DNA of 64,000 nucleotides from Anoxybacterium sp963668245 (lineage in GTDB: Bacteria > Bacillota > Clostridia > Peptostreptococcales > Anaerovoracaceae), in NCBI GenBank assembly GCA_963668245.2, contig OY764195.2, forward strand, positions 2,046,001-2,110,000, in the 5' to 3' direction. Position 1 is the stretch's first letter. Each line of letters begins with the position of its first letter. This document shows positions 34,142 to 43,729 of the stretch, piece by piece. A program made the position numbers and the translations under genes. Below the pieces are notes generated by a model. It was not told the origin of the DNA, did not search any database, and saw only the letters and a program-made list of their open reading frames with translations.

Positions 34142-36316
34142 ATGGAATTGATGGAAACTTTTTTAGATCGACTTCTGCAGATCAACCCAAACATCAATAT
34201 TGAGTTGATAAAACAAGCTTATTTAAAAGCAGAAGAATATCATACCGGACAAATGCGTAAATCGGGTGAGCCATATTTGGTTCACCCTATTGAAGTTTCA
34301 ATTATTCTTGCAGAACTTGGTATGGATGAGAATACAATTGTGGCAGGCTTGCTACATGATACGGTAGAAGATACGGATTACTCAGAGGAAGAGCTTACAC
34401 GTGACTTTGGTGAGGAAGTTGCACTTCTTGTGGATGGTGTTACAAAATTAGGATCCATTGTCTTTGAGAGCAAAGAAGAGAGACAAGCAGAAAATCTTCG
34501 AAAGATGTTTCTCGCCATGTCAAAAGATATCCGCGTGCTGATCATAAAATTGGCAGATAGACTTCACAATCTAAGAACCATCAATTACATGAGCGAAACG
34601 CAAATTCGCGATAAATGTAAAGAAACGTTAGAAATTTATGCACCTCTGGCAAGTAGGCTTGGTATCTATGCCATGAAATTTGAACTTGAAGATATTGCTC
34701 TGAAACACCTTGAACCTGAGGCTTATTATGATTTGGTTAGTCAAGTAAAAATCAAAAAACAACAAAGGGAAGAATATATCAATAAAGTAATCAATGAAAT
34801 CAAGGAAAGCCTAAATGAATTGAATATTCCGTATGAAATAACAGGACGATCCAAGCATTTTTATAGTATATTTCGAAAAATGAAATATCAAAACAAACAG
34901 CTAGAAGAAATATTTGATTTAACTGCTGTTCGTATTATTGTAGATAATGTAAAGGATTGTTATGCAGTTTTAGGCATTGTTCATACCATGTGGAAACCAA
35001 TTCCGGGCAGATTCAAAGATTACATTGCGATGCCCAAAACCAATCGTTATCAGTCACTCCACACGACTGTAATTGGTGACAATGGTGATCCTTTTGAGAT
35101 TCAAATCAGAACGTATGAAATGCATAAAATTGCGGAATATGGTATTGCTGCTCATTGGAAATATAAAGAGGGCGTGTCTGAAGAAAAGGAAGAGGGTAAA
35201 CTAGCGTGGTTACGCCAGACCTTAGAATGGCAAAAAGATTTAAATGATCCAAAAGAATTTATGGAGACCTTGAAAGTAGATTTATTTTCAAATCAGGTTT
35301 TTGTATTTACGCCAAAAGGGGATGTAATAGAGCTCCCTGCAGGATCAACGCCTTTAGATTTTGCATTTAAAATTCACTCTGCGATTGGAGTAAAGTGTAT
35401 TGGTGCAAAAGTAAATGGGAAGATGGTTCCAATTGATCATACCTTGAAAAACGGCAATATTATTGAAATTGTCACTTCTTCGAATTCAAAAGGACCAAGC
35501 ATTGATTGGCTAAAAATAGCTCAAAGCAGTAATGCAAGAAACAAAATAAGACAATGGCTAAAACGTGAAAACAAATCAGAGAATACGGACAAAGGAAAGG
35601 AAATGCTGGAAAAGTATGCAAAACGTAAAGGCTATGATAACCAGCAGGTTTTGAAAAACGCATATATTAACAAATGCGCCAAAGCATTTAATCTTGCGTC
35701 CGCAGATGATTTATATACTGCAATCGGTTCTGGTGGTGTGATTCTTAGTAAGGTGGCGAATACTTTGCTTGGATACTATCATGACGATAAGCAAGCAGAG
35801 TTAAGAAGACAAGAAAAAACTGAATTGGCGGAAGAGACTAAGAAAAAGACGAAAAAGAAAGAACAAACAGGAGTCACCGTAAAAGGTGTGGACAATCTTT
35901 TAATTCGATTTTCGAAATGCTGTAACCCTGTACCTGGAGATGAAATCGTTGGATTCATCACAAAAGGGAGAGGGATTTCTGTTCATCGAAAAGACTGTAT
36001 TAACGTACTGACATTGCCAGAAGAAGAACGACAACGTTTTATTGACGTGGAGTGGGATACGCAAAAGGAAAATATGTCGTATGATACAGATATCAATATT
36101 CTTGCAGAAGATAGAAAAGGTTTATTTTCTGACTTATCTAGAGTTTGTGAAGATATGGATGTTCATATTACTGGTGTCAATGCGAAAAGTGCAAAAGATG
36201 GAATTGTAAATATTACAATGACATTATCTATCTCAAATACAAGTCAGATTGAAAAAGTTTTACGTTCTTTACGAAATGTAATGGGAGTTGCAGATGTTTA
36301 TCGGGCAATTACCTAA
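34142..36316 (+). CDS. relA: bifunctional (p)ppGpp synthetase/hydrolase (Rel)
   Basis: This is a 724-residue stringent-response enzyme. The HD hydrolase domain (residues about 20-190) has VAGLLHDTVEDTDY and LADRLHNLRT. The synthetase domain (about 220-370) has FYSIFRKMKYQNKQLEEIFD, AVRIIVDNVKDCY and YQSLHTTVIG. TGS (about 390-450), a zinc-finger/helical region with SKCCNPVPGDEIVGFITKGR, and a C-terminal ACT domain follow. Intact motifs in both catalytic domains indicate a bifunctional enzyme that makes and destroys the alarmone at the ribosome. It follows secF by 21 bases; the ATG at 34142, behind AATAGGA, is preferred to a GTG two codons earlier. Confidence 0.96.
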   Translation: MELMETFLDRLLQINPNINIELIKQAYLKAEEYHTGQMRKSGEPYLVHPIEVSIILAELGMDENTIVAGLLHDTVEDTDYSEEELTRDFGEEVALLVDGVTKLGSIVFESKEERQAENLRKMFLAMSKDIRVLIIKLADRLHNLRTINYMSETQIRDKCKETLEIYAPLASRLGIYAMKFELEDIALKHLEPEAYYDLVSQVKIKKQQREEYINKVINEIKESLNELNIPYEITGRSKHFYSIFRKMKYQNKQLEEIFDLTAVRIIVDNVKDCYAVLGIVHTMWKPIPGRFKDYIAMPKTNRYQSLHTTVIGDNGDPFEIQIRTYEMHKIAEYGIAAHWKYKEGVSEEKEEGKLAWLRQTLEWQKDLNDPKEFMETLKVDLFSNQVFVFTPKGDVIELPAGSTPLDFAFKIHSAIGVKCIGAKVNGKMVPIDHTLKNGNIIEIVTSSNSKGPSIDWLKIAQSSNARNKIRQWLKRENKSENTDKGKEMLEKYAKRKGYDNQQVLKNAYINKCAKAFNLASADDLYTAIGSGGVILSKVANTLLGYYHDDKQAELRRQEKTELAEETKKKTKKKEQTGVTVKGVDNLLIRFSKCCNPVPGDEIVGFITKGRGISVHRKDCINVLTLPEEERQRFIDVEWDTQKENMSYDTDINILAEDRKGLFSDLSRVCEDMDVHITGVNAKSAKDGIVNITMTLSISNTSQIEKVLRSLRNVMGVADVYRAIT

Positions 36317-36336
36317 TCAATTACAAGGAGACTTAC

Positions 36337-36786
36337 ATGAGAGCAGTAGTTCAAAGAGTACTAAAAGCAGATGTAACTGTGGATCATTCGGTTACTGGAA
36401 CCATCGAGAAAGGTCTGATGGTTCTTGTCGGTGTTGAGGATGAAGATGAACCAGGGGATGCAAAATATATGGCAGAAAAAATTGCAGGCCTACGAATCTT
36501 TGAAGATGACGAAGATAAAATGAATTTGTCAGTACAAGATGTTGGTGGTTCGATTCTGACTGTATCACAGTTTACTTTATTTGGTGATTGCAGAAAAGGG
36601 AAGCGACCAAGTTTTGTGAAAGCAGCAAGACCAGAGAAAGCAAAGGAGCTTTATGATTTGTTTGTTTCTCTTTGTAAGAAGCAAAATCTTATAGTAGAAG
36701 AAGGAATTTTTCAGGCCGACATGCTCGTAAGAATTTATAATGACGGACCTGTTACGATATTGCTAGATAGTAAAAAAGTATTTTAA
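36337..36786 (+). CDS. dtd: D-aminoacyl-tRNA deacylase
   Basis: This 149-residue enzyme removes D-amino acids, and mischarged glycine, from tRNA. Its two family motifs are SQFTLFGDCRKGKRPSF and NDGPVT near the C-terminus, the second being the cis-Gly-Pro element that gives chiral selectivity. MRAVVQRVLKADVTVD is the usual N-terminus. It follows relA by 20 bases with AAGGAG before the ATG, the common rel-dtd order of Firmicutes. Confidence 0.97.
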   Translation: MRAVVQRVLKADVTVDHSVTGTIEKGLMVLVGVEDEDEPGDAKYMAEKIAGLRIFEDDEDKMNLSVQDVGGSILTVSQFTLFGDCRKGKRPSFVKAARPEKAKELYDLFVSLCKKQNLIVEEGIFQADMLVRIYNDGPVTILLDSKKVF

Positions 36787-36808
36787 CAAATGAAGGAGAA
36801 GAATCGGA

Positions 36809-37429
36809 ATGATGATACAAAGTTTTTTAAGTGGACCACTATCAGTCAATTGTTATGTTGCATATGATGAGACAACAAAGAAAGGCTTTATTGTTGATCC
36901 AGGTGGCAAAAATGAACAATTGTCTGCCTTCTGCAAACAAGAAGGTCTTACTATTGAGTATATCATTTTAACACATGGACACGGAGACCATATTGGTGGC
37001 GTGGAAGCGTACTTAAATGAATTTGCGGGATCTAAATTAGTAGCATCTATAAATGAAAGAGGTATGCTTGAAAATTCTGGTTTAAACATGTCTTCCATGA
37101 CCCAAGGATATGCGATTTCACTTCATGCAGACCAGTATGTGGAAGATGGAGATACTCTTTCTGTTGGAAATCTTTTGCTTCGTTTTATACATACACCTGG
37201 ACATACGCCAGGAGGGATGTGTATTTACGTGGATAATGTTGTTTTTACTGGAGATACTTTATTTCAGCAGTCCATTGGAAGAACCGATTTTCCTGGATCC
37301 TCTTTTGCAGAGATTCAATCCTCTATTCGCAAAAAACTGTTTCTTCTTCCTGATGAAACTACTGTTTTGCCAGGGCATATGGGAGCTACAACCATAGGCT
37401 TTGAAAAGGAGAATAATCCTTTTGTATAG
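36809..37429 (+). CDS. MBL-fold metallohydrolase (glyoxalase II-like)
   Basis: This 206-residue metallo-beta-lactamase-fold protein has the metal motif THGHGDHIGG (about residues 52-61), a third His in HTPGHTPGGMCIY and Asp in FTGDTLFQQSIGRTDFPGS. These resemble hydroxyacylglutathione hydrolase and the YqgX/YcbL group. The family tends to hydrolyse thioesters, but the substrate here is unknown. It lies between dtd and hemZ and overlaps the latter by 8 bases; this neighbourhood is common in Clostridia. Confidence 0.9.
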   Translation: MMIQSFLSGPLSVNCYVAYDETTKKGFIVDPGGKNEQLSAFCKQEGLTIEYIILTHGHGDHIGGVEAYLNEFAGSKLVASINERGMLENSGLNMSSMTQGYAISLHADQYVEDGDTLSVGNLLLRFIHTPGHTPGGMCIYVDNVVFTGDTLFQQSIGRTDFPGSSFAEIQSSIRKKLFLLPDETTVLPGHMGATTIGFEKENNPFV

Positions 37430-38888
37430 AATTTATTTATCCCAAGAAATCAACCCATATGAAATCGAAGAATTGATAAAAGTATTTTTAAAACATGATG
37501 AATATCAATTGTTTGGAAAAATGGAACAATCTGTTGGCAATCAAATAGCTGATGATCTGGAAAATCAAGCGGTTCCTGGTGTTAACAATCATGATGATCA
37601 AGATAAAAAAGATGTGCTGATTGTTGTTCCTATGTTTGAGCTTTTAGAAAATGATTTGCTGGCAGAGCGAAAGCAAAAAAATCAAATCAAACGATTTCTA
37701 TATGAAACTCTTGCAACCCATACAGGGAAGAGGCCTGATTGGGGAATTTTAACTGGTGTAAGACCAGTAAAGCTAGCAAGAGAGATTCTGGAACGAGAAT
37801 CCAATGATTTTTCAAAGATGGAATCAGTTTTATCAGAAGAGTATTTGCTGCAAGATGAGAAGAAAAAGCTCATCAAACAAATCGTTTCGTGTCAAAAGAA
37901 TCTTCTTCAGGGTTCCAAACCTTCAGCCGTAGGACTCTATATTGGAATTCCATTTTGTCCAACAAGATGCATTTACTGTTCTTTTCCTTCTAATCAGGCA
38001 AATGAACAGCAAATCGAAGCATACTTAGCTGCGTTGCATCAAGAAATTCAGTATTCCGCTGAAAATATGAAACGAATGGGTTGGTATCCAGAAACGATTT
38101 ATGTTGGAGGAGGAACTCCGACAACGTTAAAACCCAAAGAACTCGATGGGCTTCTTACAAGGATTCATGATTGTTTTGATTTAAAAAAAATGCGGGAGTT
38201 TACAGTGGAAGCTGGTCGTCCTGATACGATTTCGGAAGAGAAGCTTATGGTCATTCAGGATCATGGAGTACAGCGAATCAGTATCAATCCACAATCGATG
38301 AATTCTGACACTTTAAAACGAATTGGTCGCAAGCATGAACCAGAAGAAATAATCGATGCTTTTCTAATGGCGCGTAAGGTCGGAATACAGATGATCAATA
38401 CTGATGTGATTGCTGGATTGCCTGAAGAAAATGAGGCTGATTTTGCCCATACCTTGGACACGGTATTAGAGCTTTCACCAGAAAATGTCACGGTACATAC
38501 CTTAGCAGTGAAACGAGCTTCAAAACTGAAAGAGATGGATGAAGAATATCACTATAAGCAAGGAAGTATCGTTAGAAATATGCTGGATATTGCTAAAGAA
38601 AAACTAGATAATAATGGCTACTATCCTTATTATTTGTATCGTCAGAAGCATATGACTGGAAACTTTGAAAATGTGGGATATGCCAAGGGGGATACGGCAG
38701 GGGTTTACAATATACGTATTATGGAAGAGGCTCAAACCATTGTTGCACTTGGTGCCGGAGGGATTTCAAAACGATTCTATCCTTCTGAAAATCGATTAGA
38801 GAGAATTGCAAATGTTTCAAATTATGAAATATATATAGAACGAATTGCAGAGATGCTAAAAAGAAAAGAAGAAAATTTATTTATATAG
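37422..38888 (+). CDS. hemZ: HemZ-like radical SAM protein (coproporphyrinogen dehydrogenase family)
   Basis: This is a 488-residue radical SAM enzyme. After a variable N-terminal domain of about 165 residues, the iron-sulfur motif is CPTRCIYC with Cys179, Cys183 and Cys186. Then come VGGGTPTTL, EFTVEAGRPDTI, RISINPQSMN and DVIAGLPEE of the HemN/HemZ group. HemZ is proposed to convert coproporphyrinogen III without oxygen, but many HemN-like proteins have other roles and no other haem genes are present. The TTG at 37422 is chosen for its spacing to AAGGAG; a TTG at 37401 would put that site inside the gene. Confidence 0.88.
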   Translation: MYRIYLSQEINPYEIEELIKVFLKHDEYQLFGKMEQSVGNQIADDLENQAVPGVNNHDDQDKKDVLIVVPMFELLENDLLAERKQKNQIKRFLYETLATHTGKRPDWGILTGVRPVKLAREILERESNDFSKMESVLSEEYLLQDEKKKLIKQIVSCQKNLLQGSKPSAVGLYIGIPFCPTRCIYCSFPSNQANEQQIEAYLAALHQEIQYSAENMKRMGWYPETIYVGGGTPTTLKPKELDGLLTRIHDCFDLKKMREFTVEAGRPDTISEEKLMVIQDHGVQRISINPQSMNSDTLKRIGRKHEPEEIIDAFLMARKVGIQMINTDVIAGLPEENEADFAHTLDTVLELSPENVTVHTLAVKRASKLKEMDEEYHYKQGSIVRNMLDIAKEKLDNNGYYPYYLYRQKHMTGNFENVGYAKGDTAGVYNIRIMEEAQTIVALGAGGISKRFYPSENRLERIANVSNYEIYIERIAEMLKRKEENLFI

Positions 38889-38898
38889 GAGGTAGAGA

Positions 38899-40152
38899 AT
38901 GTTAACGAAAGCACCAAAAGGGACAAAAGACATTCTTCCAGGCCAGGTTTATAAATGGCAGTACGTGGAAAACGTATTTCGGGAAGCATGTAGCAGATAC
39001 GTATTTAAGGAAATCAGAACACCGGTCTTTGAGCATACAGAACTTTTTGCAAGAGGTGTTGGCGATACAACTGATATTGTGGAAAAACAAATGTACACAT
39101 TTGAAGACTATGGGAAAAGAAGCATTACTTTAAAACCAGAAGGAACATCTCCTGTAGTGCGAGCATTTGTAGAACATAAATTATATGCTGATGTTCAGCC
39201 GTCAAAATATTTTTATATTATTCCATGTTTTCGATATGAAAAGCCACAATCAGGAAGACTGAGAGAGTTTCATCAAATGGGGATTGAGGTGTTTGGAACA
39301 AACAATATGATGGCAGATGCAGAAGTTATTGGATTTGCATCTGACTTTCTTGCTTCATTAGGCATCAAAGAATTAGAGCTGAGAATCAATAGCATAGGTT
39401 GTCCAAAATGTAGAGAAACATATAGAGAGGTACTGAGAGACTTCTTAAAAGATAAATATGACGGATTATGTGATACCTGTAAAGGTAGATACGATAGAAA
39501 CCCAATGAGAATATTGGACTGTAAATCAGAAACATGCCAAGCGCTTGTACAGGGCGCACCGTATATGTTAGATCACCTTTGCGATGAGTGCAAAGATGCA
39601 TTTTCTGATTTGAAAACGAATCTAGATGCCATGGAAATTGAGTATATCGTAGATCCTGGTATTGTTCGAGGATTAGACTATTATACCAAAACCGCCTTTG
39701 AATTTGTATCTAACAAGATTGGCGCTCAAGGTACTGTATGTGGTGGAGGTAGATATGACCACTTGATTGAACAAATTGGCGGACCGGAAGTGCCAGGTGT
39801 CGGTTTTGGTCTTGGTATTGAGCGATTATTACTTTTGATGGAAGCAACTGAGCTTGAGATACCTGAGCAAGAAAATTTAGATGTATTTATCGCTGCATTG
39901 GGAGATAGAGCGAAAAAATATGGTTTGAAGCTAATGCGTGATTTGAGAAATGATGGAATCAAGGCTGAGATGGATAGTCTAGGAAGAAATATCAAAGGGC
40001 AGTTTAAATATGCAGATCGATTGCATGCAAAATATACCATCGTGATTGGCGATGACGAATTAGATCAAAATACAGTATCTATCAAGGATATGAGAACTTC
40101 TACTCAAAAACAAGTGCCGATAGAAGATATACAAAAAGAAGTAAGGGAATAG
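38899..40152 (+). CDS. hisS: histidyl-tRNA synthetase
   Basis: This is a 417-residue class II synthetase. Visible are KGTKDILPG, motif 1 (FKEIRTPVFEHTELF), motif 2 (RYEKPQSGRLREFHQMGIE), the histidine-specific RGLDYYTKTAFEF and GGGRYD, motif 3 (GVGFGLGIERLLLL) and the C-terminal anticodon domain. It charges tRNA-His. It starts 10 bases after hemZ with GGAGG and precedes aspS by 12 bases; hisS-aspS is the conserved Firmicutes order. No T-box leader is visible before it. Confidence 0.98.
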   Translation: MLTKAPKGTKDILPGQVYKWQYVENVFREACSRYVFKEIRTPVFEHTELFARGVGDTTDIVEKQMYTFEDYGKRSITLKPEGTSPVVRAFVEHKLYADVQPSKYFYIIPCFRYEKPQSGRLREFHQMGIEVFGTNNMMADAEVIGFASDFLASLGIKELELRINSIGCPKCRETYREVLRDFLKDKYDGLCDTCKGRYDRNPMRILDCKSETCQALVQGAPYMLDHLCDECKDAFSDLKTNLDAMEIEYIVDPGIVRGLDYYTKTAFEFVSNKIGAQGTVCGGGRYDHLIEQIGGPEVPGVGFGLGIERLLLLMEATELEIPEQENLDVFIAALGDRAKKYGLKLMRDLRNDGIKAEMDSLGRNIKGQFKYADRLHAKYTIVIGDDELDQNTVSIKDMRTSTQKQVPIEDIQKEVRE

Positions 40153-40164
40153 GAGAGAGAAAGA

Positions 40165-41949
40165 ATGGCAAATTTAATGAAAAGAACCCATATGTGTGGC
40201 GTTTTATCAATGAATCAAATTGAAGAAACGGTTGTTTTGAATGGATGGATTCAGAAAAGAAGAAATCTGGGTGGTTTGATTTTCTGTGATTTAAGAGATA
40301 GAACTGGTATTGCTCAAATTGTTTTTGATGACACCATTCCACAGGAGCTTTTCAAGAAGGCTGATAGCCTGCGTGGAGAATATGTGGTGGGTATAAAAGG
40401 TGTGGTAAAAGAAAGACAGTCTAAGAATAAAGAACTTGCTACAGGTGATATTGAAGTATTTGTAAATGAACTCGTAATCTATTCTGAAGCAGATACACCG
40501 CCGATTTACATTAAAGACGATGACGATGTAAATGAAAATTTACGATTAAAATATAGATATCTGGATTTGAGAAAAACAAAAATGCAGAGAAATCTTACAT
40601 TTCGTCACCAAATTGCAAAGGCAGCACGTGATTATTTTGATGGTGAAGGTTTTACCGAAGTGGAAACACCAATTCTTTGTAAACCAACACCAGAAGGAGC
40701 AAGAGACTATCTTGTACCAAGCAGAGTGAATCCAGGTGAATTCTATGCACTCCCTCAATCACCACAGCTTTTTAAACAGCTTTTGATGGTAAGTGGAACT
40801 GATCGATATTATCAAATTGCGAAATGCTTTCGTGATGAAGACTTAAGAGCAGACCGACAACCAGAATTTACGCAGATAGACCTTGAAATGTCTTTTGTTG
40901 ATGTTGACGATGTGATTGAGATTCAGGAACGATTTTTAGAAAAATTATTTAAAGATGTGATGAATGTTGAGATTCAGCTGCCACTTCCTAGGTTTCCTTA
41001 TCAGGAGGCGATGGAACGGTTCGGTAGCGACAAGCCTGACACACGTTTTGGATTTGAATTGAAATTACTGAACGAAACCATCAAAGACAGCGAATTCCCA
41101 GTATTTCAAAATGCTTTGGCTGCGGGCGGAGATGTTAGAGGCATTAATATCAATGGAGCTGCTGATAAATTTAGCCGAAAAGATATTGATAAATTACAGG
41201 ATGCAATCAAACATTACGGTGCAAAAGGTATGGTTTGGATTAAGATTGGTGAAACAGAAACCACTTCATCTGTTAATAAGTTCTTTACACCAGATAAGAT
41301 GAAAGAAATTACAGATGTTTTTGAAGGAAAACCAGGTGATCTAATCTTAATTGTGGCAGATAAGAAAAAAGTTGTGTTTGATAGCTTAGGATTCCTTCGT
41401 AGAGATTTGGCTGGAAAATTGGGATTATTGGATGATTCTCAATATAATCTGCTTTGGGTAGTGGACTTCCCATTATTTGAGTATGATGATGAAACTGGCG
41501 AATATTTTGCGATGCATCATCCGTTTACATCACCTAGATTGGAAGATGTACCAAAACTGGATACTGCTCCTGCACAAGTACGTGCAAATGCATATGATAT
41601 CGTACTCAATGGTGTGGAGTTAGGTGGAGGAAGCATCAGAATCCATGACGGAAAGCTTCAGAAGAAAATGTTTGAAGTTCTTGGTCTTTCAGATGAAACG
41701 GTACAAAGTAAATTTGGTTTCTTGCTCGAAGCCTTCCGATATGGTACACCTCCACACGGTGGACTTGCCTATGGGCTAGATAGACTTGTTATGCTTCTTG
41801 CCGGTGAGCACAGTATTCGAGAAGTAATGGCATTTCCGAAAAATCAGGCGGCAGTAGATATGGTAAGTGAAGCACCAACTGTTGTACCAGTAGAACAGCT
41901 TGAGGAATTGTGGATTAAGACTGTGATTGATGAGAATAAAATAGTTTAG
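40165..41949 (+). CDS. aspS: aspartyl-tRNA synthetase
   Basis: This 594-residue class II synthetase is of the bacterial type. The N-terminal OB fold (VVLNGWIQKRRNLGGLIFCD) is followed by motif 2 (CFRDEDLRADRQPEFTQIDL), the bacterial GAD insertion domain (about residues 300-415) and motif 3 (GLAYGLDRLVMLLAG). It charges tRNA-Asp; whether it also charges tRNA-Asn depends on an amidotransferase outside this window. It is translated from ATG behind GGAGAGA, directly after hisS, and ends this gene cluster. Confidence 0.98.
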   Translation: MANLMKRTHMCGVLSMNQIEETVVLNGWIQKRRNLGGLIFCDLRDRTGIAQIVFDDTIPQELFKKADSLRGEYVVGIKGVVKERQSKNKELATGDIEVFVNELVIYSEADTPPIYIKDDDDVNENLRLKYRYLDLRKTKMQRNLTFRHQIAKAARDYFDGEGFTEVETPILCKPTPEGARDYLVPSRVNPGEFYALPQSPQLFKQLLMVSGTDRYYQIAKCFRDEDLRADRQPEFTQIDLEMSFVDVDDVIEIQERFLEKLFKDVMNVEIQLPLPRFPYQEAMERFGSDKPDTRFGFELKLLNETIKDSEFPVFQNALAAGGDVRGININGAADKFSRKDIDKLQDAIKHYGAKGMVWIKIGETETTSSVNKFFTPDKMKEITDVFEGKPGDLILIVADKKKVVFDSLGFLRRDLAGKLGLLDDSQYNLLWVVDFPLFEYDDETGEYFAMHHPFTSPRLEDVPKLDTAPAQVRANAYDIVLNGVELGGGSIRIHDGKLQKKMFEVLGLSDETVQSKFGFLLEAFRYGTPPHGGLAYGLDRLVMLLAGEHSIREVMAFPKNQAAVDMVSEAPTVVPVEQLEELWIKTVIDENKIV

Positions 41950-42015
41950 GAATCACGTTCATCTTTTCATTTTTTATGTGGGATTCAGCATCTTGTTACG
42001 TCGTTGGGAGTAATG

Positions 42016-42633
42016 ATGAAAAAAATTGGTATTATTGGGGGAACTTTTGATCCTGTTCATTATGGACATTTGATTTTAGCAGAACAAGCTAGAGTAGAAG
42101 CAGGGATTGATGGCATTGTTTTTATGCCTGCCATGGTTCAGCCTTTTAAATTGAATAAAGAAATTGCGAACGGTGAGCATCGATATGCGATGCTTAAGGC
42201 TGCTGTTGCTGGAAATCCTTTTTTTTCTGTTTCAAAACAGGAACTGGATGCTGCAGGAATCTCTTATACAATAGATACACTAAGACAATGTGAAGCAGAA
42301 TATGGAGAGGATACACAAATCTTTTTCATCATTGGTACAGATGCATTTTTAAATTTGGAAAAGTGGAAAGAATCAGAAGCGCTTTTGAGAGATTTTTCAT
42401 TTATCGTTGGAACGCGTCCTGGATACAAAGAAAGGGAACTGGAAGAGGCACTGGAAAAGGTCAAAAGACAGTATCAAACCACTGTAATCAAGATTAATAA
42501 TTCTGAGGTGGAAATCTCCTCTACAGATATTAAAAATAGAATCAGTGAAAACAAGAGTATCAAGTATCTATTGCCCGAAGCAGTCGAATCGTATATTTAT
42601 GAAAACAATCTCTATCACTTTGAAAAAAAATGA
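42016..42633 (+). CDS. nadD: nicotinate-nucleotide adenylyltransferase
   Basis: This 205-residue enzyme joins nicotinate mononucleotide and ATP in NAD synthesis. The nucleotidyltransferase motif GGTFDPVHYGH is at the N-terminus, FIIGTDAFLNLEKWKE is in the middle and the C-terminal ISSTDIKNRI motif is intact. GGGAG lies 5 bases before the chosen ATG; an adjacent ATG and a TTG upstream are also in frame. It is followed by yqeK, rsfS and leuS, a common Firmicutes order. Confidence 0.96.
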   Translation: MKKIGIIGGTFDPVHYGHLILAEQARVEAGIDGIVFMPAMVQPFKLNKEIANGEHRYAMLKAAVAGNPFFSVSKQELDAAGISYTIDTLRQCEAEYGEDTQIFFIIGTDAFLNLEKWKESEALLRDFSFIVGTRPGYKERELEEALEKVKRQYQTTVIKINNSEVEISSTDIKNRISENKSIKYLLPEAVESYIYENNLYHFEKK

Positions 42634-42733
42634 TGGTGGTTTGCTTGTACTTTGAGATAAACTGCAGGAACTGCTACTTGCCTTGTTCGATTCACTTAGA
42701 AATGAACAGGGATTCTGATTCCGTCGGTTTTTC

Positions 42734-42762
42734 TTGAAATATACGGGTATAAGTGTTAAGAT
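42734..42762 (+). promoter_or_regulatory. candidate promoter of yqeK-rsfS-leuS
   Basis: TTGAAA (42734-42739), a 17-base spacer and TAAGAT (42757-42762). The expected transcript start would be only about 3-4 bases before the ATG at 42772, giving an almost leaderless mRNA. Confidence 0.4.
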
Positions 42763-42771
42763 GGTAAAGCT

Positions 42772-43362
42772 ATGCAATGTACGGATAAAAATCAATTAGT
42801 TAAATATATTGAACGGAACATGAAAGAGAAGCGTAAGAAGCATATCTATGCTGTAGTTGAAGAAGCAAAAAAACTTGCACTTCAGTATGGAGAAAATCCG
42901 GAGAAGGCTGAGCTTGCTGCTTTGTTTCATGATTTTTTTCGTGGTGCTCCAGAAGAAGCATTGAATGCGTATGTGCGGCAACTTGGGCTTGCCCCAGTTT
43001 ATTTGAATAACTGCAATTTGGCTCACAGCAAAATTGCAGCTCTTATTATGGAAAGAGACTATCATATTACAGATCAGGATTTAATTCATGCTGTGGCGTA
43101 TCATACGACTGGACGAGCCAACATGTCTCGCCTTGAAAAAATTATCTATCTTGCAGATGCAATTGAGCCAAACAGAAATTATCCAAATGTAGATATCTTA
43201 AGAGAATTAGCCTATGTAGATTTGGACAAAGCATGTCTTTTCTCATTGGAACGATCCATTGAGTATGTTAAGACAAGAGGTTATTATCTCGATCAGGACA
43301 CTGTTCTGGCGAGAGACAGTATAAAGGAAGAAATACAAAGAAGGGAGAATATGAATGAATAA
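42772..43362 (+). CDS. yqeK: YqeK-like HD-domain hydrolase
   Basis: This 196-residue HD-superfamily protein is of the YqeK type, whose characterised members split diadenosine tetraphosphate symmetrically. Metal-ligand motifs are HIYAVVEEAK (first His), LAALFHDFFRG (HD), AHSKIAALI and IIYLADAIEPNRNYPNVDIL. Family members usually read HDIAK or HDIAR where this one reads HDFFR, keeping the HD pair. There is no clear Shine-Dalgarno site before the ATG and a possible promoter ends 10 bases upstream, so translation may be near-leaderless. It overlaps rsfS by 8 bases. Confidence 0.88.
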   Translation: MQCTDKNQLVKYIERNMKEKRKKHIYAVVEEAKKLALQYGENPEKAELAALFHDFFRGAPEEALNAYVRQLGLAPVYLNNCNLAHSKIAALIMERDYHITDQDLIHAVAYHTTGRANMSRLEKIIYLADAIEPNRNYPNVDILRELAYVDLDKACLFSLERSIEYVKTRGYYLDQDTVLARDSIKEEIQRRENMNE

Positions 43363-43708
43363 TAAGGAAATCGCATTAAAGGCAGCAGCAATTTTGCAAA
43401 ACAAAAAAGCGATGGATGTAATGGTAGTTGATATCAAAGAAAAATCATCCTTTGCAGATTACTTGATTATTGCGTCTGGTGGTTCTGAAAGACAAGTAGG
43501 AACGCTGGCAGAAGAAGTAGATGATCAATTTGCAAAGGAGGGAATCCTATCTAAAAGTGTAGAAGGAAAAAAGACTTCTGGATGGATTCTAATGGATTTT
43601 GGAGATATTATTGTAAATATATTTACGACAGAGCAGCGTGGGCGGTACAACATTGAAAAATTATGGGGCGACTGTGAATTTATTACGATAGAAGAAGAAC
43701 TGCAATAA
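43355..43708 (+). CDS. rsfS: ribosome silencing factor RsfS
   Basis: This 117-residue protein binds ribosomal protein L14 and blocks subunit joining in starved cells. The family core is clear: MDVMVVDIKEKSSFADYLII, then ASGGSERQVG and a C-terminal WILMDFGDIIVNIFTTEQRG followed by RYNIEKLWGD. It starts inside the end of yqeK with AAGGGAG 6 bases upstream and is followed by leuS after 21 bases. Confidence 0.97.
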   Translation: MNNKEIALKAAAILQNKKAMDVMVVDIKEKSSFADYLIIASGGSERQVGTLAEEVDDQFAKEGILSKSVEGKKTSGWILMDFGDIIVNIFTTEQRGRYNIEKLWGDCEFITIEEELQ

Positions 43709-43729
43709 CAATACACGGAGGTTAGTTTA

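Noticed and set aside
38889..38898. T-box leader before hisS
   Set aside because: Only 10 bases separate hemZ and hisS, so there is no room for a T-box, and none was seen upstream of aspS or leuS.
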